64,000 nucleotides of DNA from Exiguobacterium sp018617385 (GCF_018617385.1 NZ_JACSKA010000001.1:1364001-1428000), one strand, 5' to 3'. Numbered from the stretch's first letter, positions 32,698 through 41,264 are shown. Made by a program: numbers and translations. The notes: generated from the letters alone by a model not told the origin.

Positions 32698-34186
32698 AGT
32701 CTGGCAATTTTTCTAGCCACTGTTCAATTTTTCTCGTGATGACTTCGTCCTGTCCTCCGTCCGCATAATCGTCATAGATCGCTTCAAGTTCAGACGCCGT
32801 TCGTTTCGATACAGCAAGGATGTGGCTGTATTTGCCTCGTTGCTCTTTCACAGCAGACAACGTCCCTCTCGCTTCTTGCGCACGCGCATCATCCAAGACG
32901 AACATCTCGATATTGTCATTACAAGAATACGCCTCGTAAGGACGGTAGACGACTTCATATCGGCGGTGCTCTTTCGGGAGTCGATCAGCGAGCGATGTAT
33001 AGGTATTGGCAGACATCGTCACATAGGCGATTCGCTTCTCCTCACGAACAGCAGAAGTGTATCGGACGACACGATTTCGACCATCTCGTTTCGCCTTATA
33101 AAGCGCCTCATCTGCGTAGGCACACCACTCGCCAAGTGTATAGCCTGTCTGGCAGACTCGGGTGTATCCAATCGACACCGTCACCTGATGATCGTATGGA
33201 AACTCCATCTCTTCGATGCGAGTTCGGACTCGCTCCAGTACCGATTCGACGATCGCACGGTCTGAGACGTTCAAGAGGATCAAAAATTCTTCGCCTCCGT
33301 ATCGGATGAGCTCATCACTAGAGCGAATGGCATGACGGATTTCTTCAGAAACACGATGAAGTACGTCATCCCCATACGAGTGACCGAACGTATCGTTCAA
33401 TTGTTTAAAGTGATCGATATCAAGCAGTGCAACGGCAAAACTCTCACCAGACCGCTCCAATCTCGAGATGAACCGAGAAAAGGTCGCCTTTAAATACTTA
33501 CGGTTGAAAGCACCCGTTAATTCATCCACGAGTAACGCTTTTGATACGAGACGGGATTTTTCAATATGTAGCCCGAGACGCACCAATCGTTCCTCCATGG
33601 GAACCCACGATTCCCAATAATCGTCGAATCCATATGAATAGGCAGCAAGACGATAGTGTTCATTCGTTCCGATGACAATGAGTGGAACGTAGAGTTTTCT
33701 CATTTTGCTCACGAACGATTGGATATCTCGCTCTTTAAATTGTGGCCATAATTCAACATCCATGATGATGGCTTTTGGCACATCCTCATAATCGTATTCC
33801 ACGGCTTCTTCAAGGGTCTGCAAAAATACCGGACGTGCCCCGAGCTTCTCAACGCGCGACTTGTAACGACTAAATGTGGAAAAGCTTGCGGATAAGATAA
33901 GGACGAGATCCTCGTCCTCTTGTTCAATCCCCAAGACGGTATGGATATAACGTTTCACAGGAGAGATCAAGGTCAAAGCTTCCGCTTGTGTAAGGACGCT
34001 TGGCAACTCCTTCGCGTCAGACTCGACACGACTAAAGATTTCTAACAAATGCATCAACCGTCGTTGCCGAACTTCCTTCTTCATCCAATCGAGTAGAAAC
34101 TCGATATCGCTTTTTGGAATTTGTCTCGACTCCGATATCTTTTTCAAAATCATATGTATACGCTCAGTGAGTTGACCTTGCTCCAT
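32696..34186 (-). CDS. diguanylate cyclase with flanking receiver-like domains
   Basis: A 496-residue soluble protein. Residues about 1-80 are helical, about 93-210 resemble a response-regulator receiver fold (LVLILSASFSTFSRYKS..., but the usual phosphate-accepting Asp pocket is not clear), and 225-385 form a GGDEF domain with GGEEF at 297-301 and the product-inhibition site R288-x-x-D291. The active site is therefore intact and cyclic-di-GMP synthesis with feedback inhibition is expected. Residues 390-496 look like a second receiver-like unit (VRYTSAVREEKRIAYVTMSA). Monocistronic. How it is switched on is unknown because neither receiver-like part looks normal. Confidence 0.85.
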   Translation of the reverse strand: MEQGQLTERIHMILKKISESRQIPKSDIEFLLDWMKKEVRQRRLMHLLEIFSRVESDAKELPSVLTQAEALTLISPVKRYIHTVLGIEQEDEDLVLILSASFSTFSRYKSRVEKLGARPVFLQTLEEAVEYDYEDVPKAIIMDVELWPQFKERDIQSFVSKMRKLYVPLIVIGTNEHYRLAAYSYGFDDYWESWVPMEERLVRLGLHIEKSRLVSKALLVDELTGAFNRKYLKATFSRFISRLERSGESFAVALLDIDHFKQLNDTFGHSYGDDVLHRVSEEIRHAIRSSDELIRYGGEEFLILLNVSDRAIVESVLERVRTRIEEMEFPYDHQVTVSIGYTRVCQTGYTLGEWCAYADEALYKAKRDGRNRVVRYTSAVREEKRIAYVTMSANTYTSLADRLPKEHRRYEVVYRPYEAYSCNDNIEMFVLDDARAQEARGTLSAVKEQRGKYSHILAVSKRTASELEAIYDDYADGGQDEVITRKIEQWLEKLPD

Positions 34187-34324
34187 TCCCGTCCCCCCTA
34201 TGTTCGTACTCCCCGAATTCTCTTATGTTTCGATTATGCGACTTCTCAGGATAAAATACAACTATTTCCTTATTTATTTTCTATTGTTTTACATATCACT
34301 AGGACCTACGTCCTAAAAAAGACA

Positions 34325-34351
34325 TACTAAAAGCGGTCTTGCGACCGCTTT
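34325..34351 (-). terminator. fumC terminator
   Basis: Minus strand AAAGCGGTC-gcaa-GACCGCTTT then TAG; T-tract is short. Three bases past the fumC stop. Confidence 0.75.
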
Positions 34352-34354
34352 GTG

Positions 34355-35755
34355 TTATTTTTTCACTTTTAAGTTTGGTGACGTCATTTCCTCTGGACGA
34401 ATCCACTGATCGAATTGCTCTTCCGTCAATAAACCAGTTTCTAAGGCTGCTTCTTTCAAAGAAGTACCGTTTTTATGTGCCAATTTCGCAATTTTTGCTG
34501 CATTCTCGTAGCCGATATGCGGGTTAAGTGCTGTAACGAGCATGAGTGACTGTTCCACATTATGTGAGATCACTTCATGATTTGGTTCGATTCCGACAGC
34601 ACAATGATCATTGAAGGAGTGTAAGCTGTCCGTCAATAGACGACAAGTCTGTAGGAAATTATACATAATGACTGGTTTGAAGACGTTCAATTCAAAGTTC
34701 CCTTGACTCGCCCCGAACCCGATTGTCGCATCATTTCCGAGTACTTGTGCGGCAACCATTGTGAGCGCCTCACTTTGAGTCGGGTTAACTTTACCCGGCA
34801 TGATTGAACTTCCTGGTTCGTTCTCCGGAATGGTGATTTCTCCGATTCCTGCACGTGGTCCAGAAGCCAACCATCGCACATCGTTCGCAATCTTCATCGC
34901 GTCCATCGCTAAGGCTTTTAATGCACCATGCGTGAAGACGAGTTGATCGTGACTCGTGAGGGCGTGGAACTTGTTGACGGCTGTTACAAACGGTTTGCCC
35001 GTCTCTTCTGAGATTTTCTTCGCTACAGCTTCACCGAACTCAGGGTGTGCGTTGATCCCTGTTCCCACAGCCGTTCCTCCAAGTGCAAGCTCCGTGAGTG
35101 GTTCAATCGTGCGCTCGATCATCTGTTTTGACAATTCAAGCATCCGGACCCACCCACTGATTTCTTGACCGAGTGTGACCGGCGTCGCGTCTTGAAGGTG
35201 CGTCCGACCAATTTTGACGATATCCATAAACGCCTCCGCTTTTTGTGAAAGGGTTTGATAAAGCGAGTCGATTGCTGGAAGGACATCATCTTGTACGGAA
35301 AGGATGGCGGCGATGTGCATCGCGGTCGGATACGTATCGTTCGAGCTTTGCGATTTATTGACGTCATCATTCGGATGAATCGTAATAGATGCTCCACGAG
35401 CCTGTAATTTTTCATTCGCAAGATGCGCAATGACCTCGTTGACGTTCATGTTTGACTGCGTGCCCGACCCTGTCTGCCAGACGACAAGCGGGAATTCCGC
35501 GTCATGCTGCCCTGCTAAAATCTCATCAGCCACCTCTGCGATGATCGCTGCTTTTTCTTCCTCGAGTACACCGAGTTCAGCGTTTGCTAAAGCGGCACCT
35601 TTTTTCAAAATGGCAAATGCGTATACGATTTCAAGTGGCATCTTCTCTGCACCAATTTTAAAGTTTTCAAGACTACGTTGCGTTTGTGCTCCCCATTTCG
35701 CCGTAGCTGGAACTTTAATTTCCCCCATTGTGTCCCGTTCGATCCGATAATCCAT
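34355..35755 (-). CDS. fumC: class II fumarate hydratase
   Basis: Converts fumarate to malate in the TCA cycle without an iron-sulfur cluster. 466 residues, a normal length. The superfamily signature GSSIMPGKVNPTQ is present with the mobile-loop Ser, along with the GSGTQSNMNVNEV substrate segment and GRTHLQDATPVTLGQE. The ATG is preceded by GAGGGGGAAT. It is a single-gene unit between the diguanylate cyclase gene and the RNase H operon. Confidence 0.97.
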   Translation of the reverse strand: MDYRIERDTMGEIKVPATAKWGAQTQRSLENFKIGAEKMPLEIVYAFAILKKGAALANAELGVLEEEKAAIIAEVADEILAGQHDAEFPLVVWQTGSGTQSNMNVNEVIAHLANEKLQARGASITIHPNDDVNKSQSSNDTYPTAMHIAAILSVQDDVLPAIDSLYQTLSQKAEAFMDIVKIGRTHLQDATPVTLGQEISGWVRMLELSKQMIERTIEPLTELALGGTAVGTGINAHPEFGEAVAKKISEETGKPFVTAVNKFHALTSHDQLVFTHGALKALAMDAMKIANDVRWLASGPRAGIGEITIPENEPGSSIMPGKVNPTQSEALTMVAAQVLGNDATIGFGASQGNFELNVFKPVIMYNFLQTCRLLTDSLHSFNDHCAVGIEPNHEVISHNVEQSLMLVTALNPHIGYENAAKIAKLAHKNGTSLKEAALETGLLTEEQFDQWIRPEEMTSPNLKVKK

Positions 35756-35828
35756 GTATAATTCCCCCTCTATAGTTGACTACGCTTTCATTTTAGCGAA
35801 AAACCATCTAAAAAGAAATGACTCCGTC

Positions 35829-35859
35829 AAAAAAGCGACCAAGAATGATCTCGGTCGCT
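35829..35859 (-). terminator. terminator of the YhaM-CobW-exonuclease-RNase H operon
   Basis: Minus strand GAGCGACC-gagatcattctt-GGTCGCT followed by TTTTT; the stem starts within the RNase H stop codon. Confidence 0.85.
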
Positions 35860-36251
35860 CAATTCATTCCATTCAATGCGTCACGTGCAATCACGTCTGC
35901 CCGATTTTCCGCTCGTGGGACCCATTTCAAGAACACGGTCGGCAATTCATCATAGGCAATCAGTGCTTTCAGAAACAGAGGCTTCGCCGAAGCATCTTTC
36001 ATGAAACGTTGCTCTAGTGCGCGAACAATCACTTCGGCGTCGGAATACAGCATGAATGAGGTTTCACCTTCCAAAACATGCGCTTGTTCCAGCGCATAAG
36101 CACATGCAGCCAATTCCGCGTGAACGCTTGTCAAGCCTTGCATGCGACGTTTAAACGTCGATACGGTACCGTCGGACGACTTGATCCACACGCCGATTCC
36201 GTTCTCTCCAGTCGTCTGATTGGTGGCCGCGTCAAAATAGATGTGAACCAA
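35859..36251 (-). CDS. RNase HI-family ribonuclease
   Basis: A compact RNase H fold of 130 residues that would cut RNA in RNA-DNA hybrids. The start is a TTG at 36251, which follows GGGAGG by nine bases and gives the family-like beginning LVHIYFDAATN. The four acidic catalytic positions are visible: Asp in YFDAA, Glu in VHAELAAC, Asp in LYSDAEVIV and Asp in NRADVIARDAL. The longer frame to 36335 only overlaps the upstream gene. It overlaps the exonuclease gene by 20 bases, so translation is coupled. The basic handle of E. coli RNase HI is missing, as in other short Gram-positive forms. Confidence 0.87.
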   Translation of the reverse strand: MVHIYFDAATNQTTGENGIGVWIKSSDGTVSTFKRRMQGLTSVHAELAACAYALEQAHVLEGETSFMLYSDAEVIVRALEQRFMKDASAKPLFLKALIAYDELPTVFLKWVPRAENRADVIARDALNGMN

Positions 36252-37014
36252 ATCGGTACGCCTCCCAATCCGTGTTGACAGGTGCATGGATATCAATCTG
36301 TGACAGTCGTTTCGACAAGAGCGCGATTTCTTCATGACCGTCTAGTTTTTTGGCATATTTTTGATGGGGCGCTTCGAGTGTTTCATTTTGAACATGCATA
36401 TAAAGCGTCTCAATCGTATCGTAATGCTGAATTAAAATCGTCGCCGTCTTCGGACCGATGCCACGTACACCTGGGATGTTATCCGAAGAGTCTCCCTGCA
36501 ATGCCTTTACATCGACAAACTGATATGGTTTCACGCCATACATTATTTCAAAAGTAGCTTCATTGACGAGCTGTTCCTCACCTTTTTTTGGCATGATTTG
36601 AAACACGTTCGAAGACAACAACTGAAGTAAATCGCGATCCGAGGAATAGAGATATGATTCGCCCGGGAACGCTGTCGCGACGGCACCCATCAAATCATCC
36701 GCTTCATATCCCGTCAACTCGGATTGTAAGATGCCTCGTTCATCCAAAGCGGCTCTCAATTTCAAATAGTCTTCGAAAAGTGGTTCCGGGAGTCCATTAC
36801 GCGTCGCTTTATATTCAGGATACATCGCATAGCGGTGGGTAGACTCTCGTGTCCCGTCCCAAAAGAAAGCGATATGGGAAAAGTCTGTCGTCCAGGAATC
36901 CACCTTTCGAAGTAATCCTTTCACAGTCACTTCCGGATCTTGTGCTCGTCTTCGCTCCGTCGCAAAATAATAACGGGACAACAAATTAAATCCGTCAACT
37001 AGAATAAGCTTCAT
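36232..37014 (-). CDS. 5'-3' exonuclease, PolA N-terminal type
   Basis: A stand-alone flap nuclease of 260 residues, like B. subtilis YpcP and the N-terminal domain of DNA polymerase I. It carries the metal-binding acidic residues (LILVDGFNLLSR, FFWDGTRESTHR, YEADDLMG, LYSSDRDLLQL) and the helix-hairpin-helix DNA-binding segment KALQGDSSDNIPGVRGIGPKTA. It removes RNA or DNA 5' flaps. The ATG at 37014 has AGGTGG and GGAG just before it; it overlaps the cobW end by 20 bases. An RNase H gene follows, overlapping by another 20. Confidence 0.92.
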   Translation of the reverse strand: MKLILVDGFNLLSRYYFATERRRAQDPEVTVKGLLRKVDSWTTDFSHIAFFWDGTRESTHRYAMYPEYKATRNGLPEPLFEDYLKLRAALDERGILQSELTGYEADDLMGAVATAFPGESYLYSSDRDLLQLLSSNVFQIMPKKGEEQLVNEATFEIMYGVKPYQFVDVKALQGDSSDNIPGVRGIGPKTATILIQHYDTIETLYMHVQNETLEAPHQKYAKKLDGHEEIALLSKRLSQIDIHAPVNTDWEAYRFGSHLF

Positions 37015-37945
37015 CTTGCTCCACCTCACATGCTTTTAATCCCCGTGCTAGTGCATCTTGGTCTAGTTCCTTCCCAATCCAAACAAATACGGAACGGTCC
37101 CCTTCATGCACCTCATTTGCAAATGTCGCGCCCATCAACTGATTCGTCGCTTGAATGACAAACTTGCGTTCCTCATCCTGTAAGCGGACAATCGCCTTCA
37201 TCCGATACATCGCATCCTCGTAGTGCATCAAGACTTCACGAACGTAACGGGTCACGCGCTCCCGAGACAACGGACGCTCGGCACTCAACGTGATGGCACG
37301 GAGGGAGGAGACCGATTCACTCGTCTCTGTCAGTTGACTCAACTTCTGTTCATCGACACGTGACAGTTGGAACGTATTCTCAAGTAATTCGTAATCGCCT
37401 TCTGTTTGAATCGTCTCTACAATCCTTACCGTCGGATTGAGTTGTTCGATTCGGCGGCGTGCTTGATCAAGTTCATCCGACGACACTAAATCGGTTTTAT
37501 TTAACAAAATGAGATCGGCATAAGCGATTTGATGAATCCCTTCTTTGAACAGTTCACGATCCATTTGACTGGCATCCACAACCGTCAAGATGGCGTTCAT
37601 TTTAAAATGTTGACGTAAGTACTCGTCATAATAAATCGTCTGAATGATTGGTGCGGGATCGGCGACACCGGTCGTCTCGATGATGACTCGGTCGAATGTT
37701 TCTTGCTTTGCCGCCAGTTGATAGAACGTCTTACTCAAATCATTTTGGATGGAACAGCAAATACATCCGTTTGAAAGTTCAATCTGCTCTTGGTCCATCT
37801 TGACGATCAATTGTTCATCGATATTAATCGCGCCGAGCTCGTTGACAATCAGACAAATCTTTTCATCCGTCGCCGCGAGTAAACGGTTCATATACGTCGT
37901 CTTGCCTGCTCCTAAAAATCCGGTCACTAATTGTACGGGAATCAT
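36995..37945 (-). CDS. CobW/P47K-family metal-chaperone GTPase
   Basis: A 316-residue COG0523 GTPase. Walker A is GFLGAGKTTYMN (about 9-20), the metal site CxCC is in NGCICCSI near residue 63, switch segments IIETTGVADPAPI and the NKTD specificity motif (LLNKTDLV) follow, and the C-terminal CobW domain starts near residue 215. Members load zinc or other metals onto client enzymes. Here it is sandwiched between three nuclease genes, with 15 bases to YhaM and a 20-base overlap with the exonuclease, so one of those metalloenzymes could be its client (inference). Confidence 0.88.
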   Translation of the reverse strand: MIPVQLVTGFLGAGKTTYMNRLLAATDEKICLIVNELGAINIDEQLIVKMDQEQIELSNGCICCSIQNDLSKTFYQLAAKQETFDRVIIETTGVADPAPIIQTIYYDEYLRQHFKMNAILTVVDASQMDRELFKEGIHQIAYADLILLNKTDLVSSDELDQARRRIEQLNPTVRIVETIQTEGDYELLENTFQLSRVDEQKLSQLTETSESVSSLRAITLSAERPLSRERVTRYVREVLMHYEDAMYRMKAIVRLQDEERKFVIQATNQLMGATFANEVHEGDRSVFVWIGKELDQDALARGLKACEVEQDEAYSS

Positions 37946-37960
37946 GATACCACCCTTTTC

Positions 37961-39139
37961 TTACAAATCTTCGTGCGCGCGAGCCCATTTCTCATAACGC
38001 GCATCCAATAAATCAATCAAATGAAGCATCCAAGCCTCCGTCGTCATCGGGAGGACACTCGACCCCCACTCACGTTTCCCATGATGTGATAAAATCATGT
38101 GCCAGATCCGATGATGGACATCCAATGGCAGTCGCGTCGACGTCTGGCGTAACGTTTCTTCAAACAATAGCCCACCGTATGGCATATGCCCGATCAATGT
38201 GCCCATCGGGTTGATGGAGATGCCGGTCGTTTCACTTGTGCCCTCAACGGGAGATAGCTTTTCAAAACGATTCGGACTAGATAACAGATGGCTGTATTCA
38301 TATATTTTTCCGATGTCGTGGAAAAGGATTCCAAGTGCGAGTTCATCCCAACTCAACGGTTCTTTCCGCTCGGCCATCGCTTCACAGGCGGCATACAACG
38401 ATTCAAACGTTCCTTTATATGCCTGTTCGATTTTAACACCGTTCATCGTATTCCAAAGGTCGACTTTGTGCAACTGCTCCGCCTCTTTTATTACACGAAA
38501 CACCATCGCCAAATAGTCATCTTGCTCTTGAATCCGATAACCGAGACGAAGCATACACACGGTATGCTTTAATAGACCTCCCGCATAGTTATGATGGTGG
38601 TAGAGTGCCGCTGGCGATAGTACGAAATCATCCCAAACGAAATCAAGGAGGCCGTAGGCGAGCTGTTGATAGGTCGGTGACAACGTATCAATCAAACTGA
38701 ACAATTCATCCGCAAACTGTTCCATCGTCTCATCCCCTGGCAAGCCTGGTAATAACGAGATTGCCTCATCTTTTGAGATAGGATGGACGCGGTCAATCGT
38801 AATTGATTTGGCACCATCCGGTTTTGGATAGACATCGATTTTCCCGGATAATTCGATGACACCTGACTCGTAGATCGGGAGCAGTTCACTTTCATTCCCT
38901 CGAAGCCAATGTTTGGCACGCATCATCCCGTTCGCCGTCGTGATACTTAGTTGAAGCCATTTCGCACCATTCTTTCCTTCTCTAACCTCGACTGTACTGA
39001 CGAGCGCTTTTGTTTGGACAGGAGTCCCGTCTGCTAACTGGTCTAAACGTTCCTTTGATTTGTCTATTTGCGGTATTTGAAATCGATCACGGTTCATCGA
39101 TGAACCGATGACTGGATCAATTTGTTGATAATAGTTCAT
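37961..39139 (-). CDS. YhaM-like 3'-5' exoribonuclease
   Basis: A 392-residue protein with an N-terminal OB-fold nucleic-acid-binding domain (about 40-130, with VSTVEVREGKNGAKWLQLSITT) and a C-terminal HD phosphohydrolase domain. The metal ligands are visible as YHHHNYAGGLLKHT, ILFHDIGKIYEYS and LSHHGKREWGS. It matches B. subtilis YhaM in order but is about 80 residues longer, mainly through an N-terminal extension and an insert after the HD motif. The ATG at 39139 has GAGGAGGG eight bases upstream. It heads a four-gene operon. Confidence 0.85.
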   Translation of the reverse strand: MNYYQQIDPVIGSSMNRDRFQIPQIDKSKERLDQLADGTPVQTKALVSTVEVREGKNGAKWLQLSITTANGMMRAKHWLRGNESELLPIYESGVIELSGKIDVYPKPDGAKSITIDRVHPISKDEAISLLPGLPGDETMEQFADELFSLIDTLSPTYQQLAYGLLDFVWDDFVLSPAALYHHHNYAGGLLKHTVCMLRLGYRIQEQDDYLAMVFRVIKEAEQLHKVDLWNTMNGVKIEQAYKGTFESLYAACEAMAERKEPLSWDELALGILFHDIGKIYEYSHLLSSPNRFEKLSPVEGTSETTGISINPMGTLIGHMPYGGLLFEETLRQTSTRLPLDVHHRIWHMILSHHGKREWGSSVLPMTTEAWMLHLIDLLDARYEKWARAHEDL

Positions 39140-39235
39140 AATCATTCCCTCCTCGCATCTTCTGACATTGTATCGTGTTTCCGCTCATTAGGCGAACATA
39201 CTTTCTAGTAGGGTCATGATTTCACATTCATTATA

Positions 39236-39264
39236 TTGAAAGCGCTTACGATTATTGATACGAT
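39236..39264 (+). promoter_or_regulatory. promoter with embedded cre site
   Basis: TTGAAA (39236-39241), 17-bp spacer, TACGAT (39259-39264). The cre-like TGAAAGCGCTTACG (39237-39250; 13 of 14 positions) starts inside the -35 and runs into the spacer, so CcpA binding would block RNA polymerase. Confidence 0.65.
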
Positions 39265-39294
39265 AAAAGTAGTTCGATAAAGGGGGAAACGAGA

Positions 39295-39807
39295 ATGATT
39301 TCATTAATCGATACGTATGAGCGTTTCATCGCCTCGGGGGAAGCGACACGTTATGCACAAGAACAACAATCCATTGAACATATTCTACAAGCGTCAACTT
39401 GTCCGGTGGGCATGCAGGACTTAGAACAGTCACTCACGCATCTTTCCGGTAATCCTTATGCTAAAGATGCATCACTCGACAAAATTGTCGAACATGAGAT
39501 GAAAGGGGCTATGGCGGCGCTTGAGCTTTCTGGTTACCCACTTCAGACACCGCTAGCGAAAGCAGTCATCTTGTCTGCGTTCGCTCGAACGAACCGACTC
39601 AATATTGATAAGCTAAAAGAACTGAGTCACGCCGATCTTCTCGTCCGAATTCAATCGGCAGAGCGCGCTTGGAAGCGGACATACACATTGTTACACCGTT
39701 CGACGCCGACTCAGATTTGTGGTCAAATGGATTCACTCCTCGGTGGATGCGCCATTCAACGCGTTCTTGAGGCAATCAAACAACCGGGAACGACAAAAAC
39801 AGCATAA
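39295..39807 (+). CDS. hypothetical soluble helical protein, probably catabolite-repressed
   Basis: I do not recognise this 170-residue protein. It has no signal peptide or membrane segment and is predicted largely helical. Three cysteines (about residues 36, 142 and 151) are spread out with no metal motif. GGGGG eight bases upstream fixes the ATG. It has its own promoter overlapped by a cre site and ends in a terminator shared with hfq, so it is a single-gene unit. Its neighbours (YhaM operon, hfq) are on the other strand and say little about role. Confidence 0.7.
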   Translation: MISLIDTYERFIASGEATRYAQEQQSIEHILQASTCPVGMQDLEQSLTHLSGNPYAKDASLDKIVEHEMKGAMAALELSGYPLQTPLAKAVILSAFARTNRLNIDKLKELSHADLLVRIQSAERAWKRTYTLLHRSTPTQICGQMDSLLGGCAIQRVLEAIKQPGTTKTA

Positions 39808-39846
39808 GAAAAGGAGCGGTCCCCGGGCCGCTCCTTTTCTTATGCT
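39801..39846. terminator. bidirectional terminator containing both stop codons
   Basis: A perfect 19-bp stem (arms 39801-39819 and 39828-39846, AGCATAAGAAAAGGAGCGG and complement) around an 8-base loop. The plus-strand stop TAA lies in the first arm and the hfq stop touches the second. Confidence 0.9.
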
Positions 39847-40094
39847 CATCCTTCTGTTACTTCAACTGCATCCGGCTCATATAGCGTCACGTTACGTGCC
39901 GGAGAGAAAGTCGAAATCGCATGTTTATAGATCAATTGTTGACGACCTTCCGACTCGACGATGACGGTAAAGTTATCAAATGACTTGATGACACCTCGAA
40001 TTTGAAACCCGCTCACTAAAAATACGGTCGTTGGTACCATTTCTTTTCGAAGTTGATTCAAAAAATGGTCTTGGATGTTGTAGCTCGCTTTCAT
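39846..40094 (-). CDS. hfq: RNA chaperone Hfq
   Basis: An Sm-like hexameric RNA chaperone of 82 residues. Sm1 is seen in DHFLNQLRKEMVPTTVFLVSGFQIRGVIKSFDNF and Sm2 in LIYKHAISTFSP, the Y/I-K-H motif lining the uridine-binding pore. The C-terminal tail is short and acidic, as in other Gram-positive forms. It follows miaA by 27 bases, the usual miaA-hfq pair. Confidence 0.97.
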   Translation of the reverse strand: MKASYNIQDHFLNQLRKEMVPTTVFLVSGFQIRGVIKSFDNFTVIVESEGRQQLIYKHAISTFSPARNVTLYEPDAVEVTEG

Positions 40095-40121
40095 GCTGGA
40101 TTCCCCCTAGTCTTTATCTCT

Positions 40122-41057
40122 TTAAAATAATCGGAATTTTCGAAAAAACCCCTCTACATCATCATAAATATTTTTATATGATAGTTCAAATGATTTTCGA
40201 CCCATATCCACCCAAATTCCATCAAATTGATGACGGAACCAAGTTAATTGCCTTTTCGCGAACTGTCTTGTGTGCTGCTTAAGCAAATCTGTCGCTTTCT
40301 CTTTCGAGATGTTTCCATCGATGAATGGAATCATTTCTTTATATCCGATGGCTCGCATCGCCTGCGTATCACGATATCCTTGTGCCAAAAGTCGTTCGAC
40401 TTCCTCGACCAGTCCTGCTTCCATCATCGCATCGACGCGTTGATTGATTCGGTCGTATAATATCTCACGATCTGCGTGGAGGACGAACAATCGATAATCA
40501 TAATGTTCAGATGGCGCACTGTCCGTCGTCTGTGTATCCCCCTGCATCGCTACCTCGAGCGCCCGAACGACGCGGCGCACGTTATTCGGGTGAATCGTAG
40601 CCGCACGCTCTGGGTCAAGTTGGACCAATCGTTGATGTAACGCCTCTCGCCCTTCGACTTCCGCCAACCGTTCGAGTTCTTCCCGCAACGCTTCATCGAC
40701 CGGTCGCTCTACAAATTCATAATCGTATAAGATGGAGCGAATGTATAGCCCCGTGCCACCGACAATAATCGGTAACTTGCCACGGGCATAAATATCATCG
40801 ATGGCGGCACGCGCCAATTGTTGAAACATCGCGACACTCATGGCATCATCCGGGTCACAAATATCGATCAAATGATGCGGGATTCCTTCGGCCTCTTCTT
40901 TCGTCACTTTTGCTGAACCGATGTCCATGCCCCGGTACACTTGAACCGAGTCACCCGAGACGATCTCGCCGTCCAACGCTTTCGCTAGTTCGATGCCCGT
41001 CTTCGTTTTGCCAACAGCGGTCGGACCGACGATGACGACGACAGGTGTTTTTTTCAT
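40122..41057 (-). CDS. miaA: tRNA dimethylallyltransferase
   Basis: Adds a dimethylallyl group to A37 of tRNAs that read codons starting with U. 311 residues. Present are the phosphate loop GPTAVGKTKTG, the DSVQVYRGMDIGSAK active-site segment (Asp and Thr/Ser of the reaction centre), HHLIDICDPDD and GGTGLYIRSILYDY. The ATG at 41057 is used because GAGGAG lies eight bases upstream; the GTG at 41066 does not have this. Likely co-transcribed with hfq. Confidence 0.97.
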   Translation of the reverse strand: MKKTPVVVIVGPTAVGKTKTGIELAKALDGEIVSGDSVQVYRGMDIGSAKVTKEEAEGIPHHLIDICDPDDAMSVAMFQQLARAAIDDIYARGKLPIIVGGTGLYIRSILYDYEFVERPVDEALREELERLAEVEGREALHQRLVQLDPERAATIHPNNVRRVVRALEVAMQGDTQTTDSAPSEHYDYRLFVLHADREILYDRINQRVDAMMEAGLVEEVERLLAQGYRDTQAMRAIGYKEMIPFIDGNISKEKATDLLKQHTRQFAKRQLTWFRHQFDGIWVDMGRKSFELSYKNIYDDVEGFFRKFRLF

Positions 41058-41073
41058 ACATCTCACTCCTCAA

Positions 41074-41103
41074 TTAAAAACCCGTCTCCTCATGAGACGG
41101 GTC
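41074..41103 (-). terminator. terminator of the 31-residue membrane-protein gene
   Basis: Minus strand ACCCGTCTC-atgag-GAGACGGGT followed by TTTTAATTG, starting two bases after the small gene's stop and ending upstream of miaA. Confidence 0.88.
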
Positions 41104-41104
41104 A

Positions 41105-41200
41105 TCAAATTCTTCTTTTTATTCTATCATCAAATACGACGGCAAACAGCATCCAACCACATAAAAGTAATCCGAGTAATAACACGAGACCATCACTCAT
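41105..41200 (-). CDS. 31-residue single-span membrane protein
   Basis: A small gene missed by length filters. AAAGGAGG lies nine bases before the ATG at 41200, and a strong terminator starts two bases after the stop, so the unit is bounded on both sides like a real gene. The protein begins MSDGLVLLLG, has one hydrophobic helix (about residues 4-23, with a Cys and a Trp) and ends DDRIKRRI, giving a basic inside tail. Function unknown; candidates are a regulatory peptide binding a larger membrane protein or a type I toxin-like peptide, neither shown. Confidence 0.62.
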   Translation of the reverse strand: MSDGLVLLLGLLLCGWMLFAVVFDDRIKRRI

Positions 41201-41264
41201 CTGCTTTCGCCTCCTTTAGCTTCCTCATTCCCACTTTTCACATTTTAGACACAAAAACAACTGT

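Noticed and set aside
32822..33265. 147-codon open frame on the plus strand
   Set aside because: Antisense to the diguanylate cyclase gene; no initiation signal.
36252..36335. N-terminal extension of the RNase H protein to 36335
   Set aside because: It only overlaps the exonuclease coding sequence in another frame; the TTG at 36251 has a well-placed GGGAGG.
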